Shown here: positions 56,972 through 64,000 of the stretch, piece by piece
Layout: every line of letters starts with the position of its first letter
Position numbering within the stretch: position 1 is the stretch's first letter
From: Gibbula magus
Taxonomy: Eukaryota > Mollusca > Gastropoda > Trochida > Trochidae
Assembly: GCA_936450465.1 (NCBI GenBank)
Contig: OW388305.1
Span: 53,124,625-53,188,624 of the forward strand
DNA: 64,000 bases
Direction: 5' to 3'
Translations under genes and position numbers: made by a program
The notes under the pieces: generated by a model
Told to the model about the DNA's origin: nothing
The model's input: the letters and a program-made list of their open reading frames with translations, nothing else
Database searches by the model: none

Positions 56972-58275
56972 TGTCATCTTCTGATGACTCTTGTTGAAAA
57001 TTATCACCATCTGATGTTTCCTGGTTTGAAAATTCACATTTTGATGACCTAAATCATTTCTTAAGGCAAGGGGGCATTCCAAAATCTTCCCATAGGAATT
57101 GAAGACATGTTGTTGAAGCTGTTGTGTACACCATTACCAAAGACTAAGATTTCTTAAGAAGGCAATACAAATTTATTTGCTTGGTTTACAGAATCTCCTA
57201 ACACGATTTTGACCAATTTAAAAAAAAACCCAGCTACTCAGAATTTCTCCCAAATAAAAATGTTGCTGAAGTTCCCTCCCAGACTTAATAACAAATTGAG
57301 AAGTTATGATTTTCTTAATAAATCCTGAGCCTGTTTTGCTTGCAAAAAAATGATCATTTACACTGGAACAAAGTTGCTTTTCATTTTTACCACCTGCCTT
57401 TAGACATTCTTCGCAAAAAAAAACCTGAAACCAAGTGATTAATTTTGTCTGGTCTTACTGTATTGTGTTATTGCTTTTTGCGTCTCGTCACAAAACCTTT
57501 CTTCCTTTTGGATGTTCAAACGTGTATAAATATTTGATCACAATTCTCTGTAGATTATTTCTGGATCAAGATAAACTCTCAACATTGTACTGTTTATTTA
57601 CTTAGTGGCTAACCATTCTATGTGGCCAAATTTTAGGAATACCTACTTGTTGACAAAGGTACTTAATAATATATATATATATATATATATGTAATAATGC
57701 AACAAGGATGTTCCTTTGGGGTTTGGGGGGGGGGGGGGGGGGGGTTGGGGCGGGGGTGGTTATAGGAAAATTTACCCACCCATTTGGCTTGGTTTCCCTT
57801 AAAGCGAAGTAGGATACTTTTACCGTTGCAAAGAGTCCTCTGTGGTTAGAATTGGCCTAATATTACATTGTTTTTTAGTTTTATGATACATTATGTGTTA
57901 CAATGTGAATATCCTAAAATGCCAAGAAACCAAGATGGCGGAAGCTGCCGATAAATCGGCGATAGAACTTTCCCTTTAAATGATCACCTAGGAACAATAC
58001 TTATGCACTGGTTTCACAGGTAAAATGTTGACAATCTCAGGTAGGTAACAATTAGAATAATGTTGAGGTATGTGCATCCATTGTACCTTAGTGTTAACAT
58101 CTTGTATGACATTGACTATGCCCTTTAATTCTTACCGTAAAGCAATGAGATTTCTTCATGCAGTTTATCATGGAAAGTTTATATGTATTATAGAGAAAAA
58201 TTATAAATTGGTCATTTTTATTTGGTTAATTTATTCTGAAAAATCTCTGCCTTCCTAAAATGACAAATGACATTG
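56972..58275. other. Unassigned, with AT and G microsatellites
   Basis: An AT run at 57668-57690 and a run of 20 G at 57725-57744 followed by TTGGGGCGGGGGTGG. No exon is supported. Confidence 0.5.
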
Positions 58276-58279
58276 TTAA

Positions 58280-59759
58280 CCCTTAACATGCGGGCGACGG
58301 AATAATCCGGGCGGGCTATAAGCGATTCGTAGGTACTCCAGTACGGGTCCCGGATCGCTTACTTAGAAGAATTCACGCCTGTCTATGTACTGGGCTAGCC
58401 TCCATACCGGGTCACGAGTCGATTGTGTCCGCGACCCGACCCATGAGAATGGCTGTATTTACGCATCGCGACCCGACATGAGAATAAAGCTTTGTTCAGT
58501 GTGTGGTCGGAATATCAAGCAAAATTCACACCAATTTGCGTGTGCATTGTTGACCCGTAACGCATCGATAATTAGCTTTACAAAAGGCCAATTATGTCGG
58601 GCTTAGCCCCCGAAGCATTAATTCGCTTGAGGCTATTTTCACCCACGTGTTTGTATTGCCTCGGGTTTGCCTCGCCCGAGACTGCTATCTGCCTCGCATC
58701 TCGCGAGACGGGGAAAAAAATCGCTAACTCGCCTTACTCCCGCACTTCATATCATGTGAGCGAATTGTTTGTTTTCAAAAAAAAATACGGCAAAATAAAG
58801 GGGAAACAATGGACTACATTCCCATATAAAATTAGAAAATCTCAAAAAAATAATAAAGACACAGCAAGCGCCGTGAAAAAGGTCATGTTTACACTTCATA
58901 AATTTTGAAACAATCGGCGATTTTCACAACTTCTAAAATATTTATCAAGGCTAAAATACTGAATGCATTTTCATAATTTTTATATCACAATAAACCGAAA
59001 AGAATAATCTTTTATTCTATATAAAATGCGCAGATTTATTCACAGAAATAAAGATACAATTTTACCTTTCTGAGAGGCATGTGAAACCAAACGGCACACA
59101 AACTAATCAACATATTTTCATCAGTTATGGTTCGAGGTTAGCGTTTATTTGAAAAGTCAAACAACATAACCATATTTGGGTTGACATGTGCTTATTTGTC
59201 AACTGGTTCGAGATTATGATTTCTTGGAAAAGTGCGATGAACGACCGTTTGCAATGCCGCATACATGTTGTAAGTATTGACGATTTTATAGGTGGGAATA
59301 AAGACAAACTTTACATAGCTATAGAATTATAACCAAAGGTCGCATTCTAATAATTTTTATATCATTGTGAAGCTAGACATCCTGTCTTCAATTCCGTATA
59401 TAAATGGATTTTTTTTCGTTTCGTATTTATGATGTTACGAGGCCCGAATAAAAGACAATCTTTCGAAAGTAATAGAATAAAAACGAAAAAACATAGAAAA
59501 TTCATTCAAAGTTTCGAGTGTGAATTAGCCATTTGTGTACGGGTTTCGCTACTTGAATTTGTATTGAACGCCCGTATATAGTCCTTATTCGCCATGTAGA
59601 TGCGGTATATTTTGTAAAAACGATACCGGAATCGCCGCCTGGAAATTCCGCCAGCAGAGCTAGTTAGTGCCAAAGCCCAAACTACTGCTGCGAGCTGCGA
59701 GCCTGTAAATTCCGCCACAGGGGCTAAAAATGGTAAAATATATATACGCAACGTAAGGG
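58280..59759 (-). mobile_element. piggyBac-like non-autonomous element, copy 4, complete, second subfamily
   Basis: TTAA at 58276-58279 and 59760-59763 flanks 1480 bases, in reverse orientation to copy 2. The first 30 or so bases and everything from about 58508 inward match copy 2. The segment between (about 58315-58505) is unrelated and GC-rich, with CGACCCGAC repeated. An 80-codon frame near the right end is open, but it begins without ATG and its first ATG leaves 29 codons (MANKDYIRAFNTNSSS...). Confidence 0.88.
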
Positions 59760-59969
59760 TTAAGATTAATCTGCAAATAAAAAAATAATTAAGAGAGCCC
59801 ATCTTAAGCCCTTCCAGGAATATAATAATGATAATAAGTAATTGCCCCTACAAAAAAAATATCCTGAAAATATGTTTAGGCAATATATCCACAGTAGCAC
59901 CACAGCATCTTTTCAGGTAGTTAGAGCAAAATTTTACCATTGCCGCTAGCGGATCAGATCCGGACGTGG

Positions 59970-60240
59970 TGTGGATGGGTCATGTGGATGGGTTTCAACG
60001 ATGTATCCGTTGGCTGTAAGAACCTCAAACTTTTCTGGATATGTTACGGTAACATATCCACTGACGAGTCCGGGTTATCCACAGTATAGCCAAGAAAGAG
60101 CACAAGATAGCTGCCTTTGTGGATTGGTTTCAACGATGTATCCATTGGCTGTTTGACCCTCAAACGTATCTGAATATGTTACGGTAACATATCCACTACC
60201 GAGTCCCTGTTGTCCACAGCATAGCCACAAATGAACACAA
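59970..60240. repeat. 135-bp tandem duplication with palindromic core
   Basis: The block GGTTTCAACGATGTATCC to AGCACAAGATAGCTG recurs 135 bases on. Each copy contains the perfect palindrome GATATGTTACGGTAACATATC (AATATG in copy 2 on the left). The copies differ by about one base in ten. Confidence 0.8.
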
Positions 60241-61141
60241 GATAACTGGCTTTTTGGGAATGCTAAGGATGGGCATCGATGTGAAGTTGGCTGCTTATAG
60301 ATTGTAATTATATGAAGTCTCTGTGGTAAATTCAAGGGAAAAGTCCTCTGTTAAAAGTATTGGTAAAAAATCGTTGGTAAAAAAGCCAAACAAGTCCTGT
60401 TATTGTGAAAACAGATTGAATTGATGTTAGCACTTAAGATATGATAAAGAAAGCTTATGATTTGAGTTTAGACTATAAAAAAAACTTTGTTGATCACCAT
60501 CATCCTTCTGGTTTAAACAATATTTATTTTTAAAATTTAATGGATTGGTAAAGATGCATTACGCCTATGTAAATACGTCTTCGGTACAAAATTATACTTA
60601 ACACAATATTCATTCATGCAATACTGAGAAAAGCACAACATACAAAAATATGTTTATAACAGTATGAATGGGCAAGGAAATAAGGTTTAAACATTTAGTT
60701 TTGATAAGAACTATGTTTTTTCTAAAGGTGTGTCAAATATGATTGCAAAATAATTATTCATCTCTCAAATTATTGTTATTTCAAATCGTGTTAAATGACT
60801 GTGGTGTTACTTGTATTACTTTAAACAGAGAGAGAGCAGGTTCCAATGTAAATATATATATCAGAGACCATAATTTGATAGCTTACACAATAAATATTAC
60901 ATTCGTACATTTTACTTACTATCTTCAAATAAACAATTTAATACATTTGGTGTAAGATTCAACATTATTTTTTTTAAACTAAACGTCAGGTTAATTTTCA
61001 TTAATTTAATTAACAGTTTTATGTTATTTGAATATGTGAGTCTTATGTCAACAAAGTTTTGGCATATCTTCACATGACTGAAAATCCAGAGCTTAGTGTT
61101 TGTAAATATATAAAAATAGCCCATTTTTATCTTTTAAAGAA
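60241..61141. other. AT-rich stretch
   Basis: No feature is supported. Confidence 0.4.
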
Positions 61142-61492
61142 TTTGGGTTGTGATTTAGAAATATGCCTATTCTATGTAACTATCACACTCATTAATTCAA
61201 TTGGTATTTAGAAATATATTAATTTTACACAATTGAGATATAAACATTCATCCCATGTCAATATATGTGATTGAAATAATCATCCATATTTTTTATTAAA
61301 GATAAAAATTGAATTGTCAATTTGGGTTGTGATGTAGAAATATCACTATTCTATTTAATTATCAAACTCATTAATTCAATTGGTATTTCAAAATATATTA
61401 ATTTTACACAATTGAGATATAAACATTCATCCCATGTCAATATATGCGATTGAAATAATCATCCCTATTTTTTATTAAAGATAAAAATTGCA
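61142..61492. repeat. 179-bp tandem duplication
   Basis: TTTGGGTTGTGAT starts both copies at 61142 and 61321. The two copies are nearly identical over about 175 bases, ending TTATTAAAGATAAAAATTG. A recent local duplication without obvious function. Confidence 0.9.
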
Positions 61493-62385
61493 TGAAATAT
61501 ATATTTATTGTATGTATGCATTACAAAACCTACATTAAAATTGTTGAAGTTAAAAATATTCTTTAATAAATAATTATACACTTCGCCAAAGTGAAGATAT
61601 CAGAAAGAAATAAAAATAAAAATAATTTAAGTTTAATTTTAATTTTCTCTGACCTTAAATTACAATCAATTGAAATACTTGACAAAGTTGTATAAAACAA
61701 GTGCAGTCTTTACATATTTACAATCACTAAAATGTGTATACCTCTGAGAAATTGCAACAACAAACAAGTGCAAAACTATTGGTCATCAGACTTGAAATGG
61801 GTGGAGCTTAATTAATTGATAACTGTCCAATGGTCAGATTACAGGAATGACACCAAATATACATTTTAAAAACACCTAATGGATTGCTTAACAAGTAGCT
61901 TAATTACTGTATACATTTCATTAGATTAACCAATTTGAATGTTTAAGAACTGAGCAGTGATGTGGAGGGGCGCTGTGTATTTGATCGAATGTTGTTTCAA
62001 GTTGTAAACTGGCTGTGAAGGTATATCTAATTAATAACCTAAGTATTTATCACAGTTTATCACAATGGATTATTGATACCAAATGAAAAATACATTTTAC
62101 TCACATATTAGCTCTGAGATGTTCTAAAACAAATCATTTGGTCAAAATGTTTATTTATGTTTGTATTATTATGTATTTCATGTAAACTTGCTGGCTTGTA
62201 CTTCACAGTCAAGACTTTGATATCTAGTTTACATTTATTCTTTCATTGATTTAATCAACAATTGACACAGTTGGCACAAATTTCATGTAATGAAGGAAAT
62301 AAAATACCAAATTAAACTTCATGAGTCCTTTTCATTTTTTAGTTTAATAAATTGATAGAAACAAACCTTTTCATAATATTTCATG
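61493..62385. other. No feature supported
   Basis: AT-rich sequence upstream of the right-hand transcript. No exon is supported. Confidence 0.4.
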
Positions 62386-62645
62386 ATCAAATCCCTTAAA
62401 TATCACAAACTGTCATATTTAACCAAATAATTGCCACTATTATCAGATAAATAAATTTTAGCCAATCAGAAGCATTCTCAGTATTTAGTGCTTTTCATTT
62501 GCTTGTGTTTTACAATTGATAGATAAAACAAATATTCTTCATAGTCAATTCAAATCCTTTATATATTACAAACTGTCACAACCAATATATAAAGAAGTAT
62601 TTTGCCATTATGATCAGATAAACCAATTTTAGCCAATCAGAAGCC
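62386..62645 (+). promoter_or_regulatory. Duplicated CCAAT-box segment
   Basis: ATCAGATAAATAAATTTTAG then CCAATCAGAAGC (62459-62471) is repeated as ATCAGATAAACCAATTTTAG then CCAATCAGAAGC (62632-62643). The preceding text (AAATCC, ACAAACTGTCA, GCCA-TAT) is repeated as well, so a segment of about 90 bases occurs twice, about 173 apart. CCAATCAG is a classical NF-Y site (known). It sits just upstream of the first exon-like block. Confidence 0.45.
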
Positions 62646-62770
62646 TCCTTAGTCTTGCTGCAGTAAAGTTTTCTCCATAGTGGCTATTCTTAACAAGAAG
62701 AAGGAAGCTCCCCAACCTTTACAGTTCACAAGACCAAGAAGTACAAATTTTCTCATTTGATTAATCCAAG
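62646..62770 (+). other. First exon candidate (probably 5' UTR) of right-hand transcript
   Basis: Ends at AATCCAAG|GTAAGT, a perfect donor. The start is set loosely after the CCAAT box. Stops are present in the frame that would join the next exon (TGA at 62758), and no ATG follows, so this block is most likely untranslated. Confidence 0.45.
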
Positions 62771-63040
62771 GTAAGTACTTATTTTCACTGCATTCCAAAT
62801 GTATCAATCTAATTTCATTCACCCATTTCCATGAACAGACTGAGTAACATTTTCTGACATAAGATTGGCTTCATTTGTAAAAAGGCACTCATGTCTCATG
62901 GCATGTGTACAAAGCTATCTGTGATATTTATATGCAATATATTGCTTTAATTTGTATCAGATTATGATTTGAATTAGGAATATATGTTAAATTTATTTTA
63001 AAAACCAGTCTATATAAACATGTCACTTTTCTTAACACAG

Positions 63041-63136
63041 GTGATTGTGCACTCAGCCATGACAGACAGGTGGTCTGGGGAAAGACAGGAAATGATGTAA
63101 CCTACTCTCAGACAGGAAATGATGTAACCTCTCAAG
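63041..63136 (+). other. Second exon candidate, 96 bases
   Basis: Bounded by CTTTTCTTAACACAG and CTCAAG|GTAAGA, both near-consensus. One frame is fully open (DCALSHDRQVVWGKTGNDVT and on) and continues into the next exon. The only ATG in good context (GCCATGA, 63059) is in another frame and stops after 13 codons. GACAGGAAATGATGTAACCT is duplicated inside it. Either a 5' UTR with a small upstream frame or part of a non-coding transcript. Confidence 0.5.
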
Positions 63137-63772
63137 GTAAGACTTGAGATGCTTGCATATTGTTGTTTAAACAAACAAATTGTTAAATAACAATTAATCA
63201 AGACATTTGTTTTCCTTAATTGATGTTCTCGAAATGTATCAAGACTGGCTGATTGCTAATATAACATTTTACAGATAAATTTGCTGTGAGTCATTAATAG
63301 TCAAAAATGCATTTGTGTTTTAAAGGTTTTTTAATCCATATTTATTTTACCAATTTAATCAATTATATTTGTTTGACTTACAAATCTTAATTTTGTTGTT
63401 TTATAAAGAATTCCAAACAATTGTTTGTTGGTTAAAATACCCTGTATTCTTATTTTTATCATAAACACATTTATTGTCATTATACTCTTCAAAAGTATTT
63501 ACATGTTAAATATTAATTATATAATATTAAATATTAAATTGATTATGATTATTTGTAATCTGTTTAGTAAGGGATATTTGATGTTTTATGATTATCAAGA
63601 ATAATATTTCACTAGTTACTCAACTTATAAAGATATTATTATTCATGACTATTTTTGTTCAGTATATGTTTATCAGTTAATAAGATTTATTTTGGATTAT
63701 ACTTTTCAAAATCTTTTTATTTTCATCAAATAGTTTGTATCTTATTCATTAAAATGTCAATATTGATTTCAG

Positions 63773-63851
63773 TGTCGGCTGAACCGGACAGAAAATACAC
63801 TAACCTTGTGGACACAACTCTCAGACGATGTTTATTCAAGGTCTGTTGAAG
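63773..63851 (+). other. Third exon candidate, 79 bases
   Basis: Follows TATTGATTTCAG and ends GTTGAAG|GTGGGT. Joined in frame to the previous exon it reads VSAEPDRKYTNLVDTTLRRC and five more residues, then TGA at 63847. A weaker donor at 63840 (TTCAAG|GTCTGT) would avoid that stop and leave the frame open. The rest lies outside the window. Confidence 0.45.
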
Positions 63852-64000
63852 GTGGGTTTGGCATTGAAATTTACAATTAGCTTCTTTAATTGATAATCTT
63901 CTTTCTGAATATGCACCCAATCAAGCTGATTGATTACTTTAATGGACACTAACGGTCATGGTTAGTTAATTTATTGCAGATTACAAATTACAACCTTAAT
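63852..64000 (+). other. Intronic sequence to window end
   Basis: Follows the GTGGGT donor. Nothing further is seen. Confidence 0.35.

Noticed and set aside
56703..56984. 93-codon frame with Ser-Val-Arg-Pro repeats
   Set aside because: Runs through a CGTC microsatellite inside a short inverted-end repeat element.
60030..60110. CUB-domain-like reading (TSPGYPQYSQ) on the + strand
   Set aside because: Not kept in the second copy of the duplication, which has stops; no cysteine pattern or splice sites.

Overview
This window reads as nuclear DNA of a marine invertebrate animal, most likely a mollusc and perhaps a bivalve. It is AT-rich, has spliced genes with GT-AG introns, contains no bacterial-style gene or operon, and is crowded with DNA transposons, MITEs, SINE and LINE fragments and minisatellites. 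The taxon guess rests on recalled repeat styles (short interspersed repeats ending in a 'GGCGTTAAACCCCAACTC' type tail followed by CTCAC units, tRNA-derived SINEs, LINE tails of the 'GGCGCTATATAAAT' type). It is inference, not a search result.

Genes are sparse. On the + strand at the left end, two exons (1906-1985 and 4827-4953) splice in one frame and give a 68-residue C-terminus with a stop codon; the rest of that gene lies left of the window. At the right end, three exon-like blocks with good splice sites (to 62770, 63041-63136, 63773-63851) lie downstream of a duplicated CCAAT-box segment and look like the 5' part of a + strand transcript leaving the window. A paired-CRE plus TATA promoter candidate sits at 28374-28408. 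Broken protein-coding remnants include an OTU-protease-like fragment (about 13.9 kb) and three LINE pieces (14.2, 30.7-31.4 and 46.0 kb).

Layout: 0-5 kb, end of a piggyBac-like element, MITEs and the last two exons of gene 1. 5-10 kb, MITEs including a hAT-type hairpin with its target duplication. 10.6-11.2 kb, a 53/63-bp minisatellite. 13.6-14.4 kb, OTU and LINE remnants. 17.2-22.2 kb, three neighbouring satellite arrays (22-bp, 13-bp and a GAAT-bearing unit). 22.2-24.4 kb, a 2.24-kb transposon with 69-bp inverted ends and a 5-bp target duplication. 24-33 kb, SINE, palindromes, a 26-bp array, a tRNA-Met-like relic and a LINE RT fragment. 33.5-37.1 kb, a three-level nest: foldback element, 48-bp minisatellite, 3.15-kb transposon. 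38-41 kb, a cluster of palindromes with CRE-type sites. 42.4 kb, a 45-bp array. 43.9-45.0, 52.2-53.7 and 58.3-59.8 kb, further piggyBac-like copies. 47-49.4 kb, hAT-like elements and SINEs. 50.2-51.3 kb, a GAT/GGT array. 60-61.5 kb, two recent tandem duplications. 62.4-64 kb, the right-hand transcript.

The most informative structures are the transposon nest, where the pre-insertion site can be rebuilt to the base, the 2.24-kb CAC-ended element with an exon-like reading frame inside, and a set of palindromes that share end motifs and an upstream CRE but differ in arm sequence. All family assignments were made by eye.
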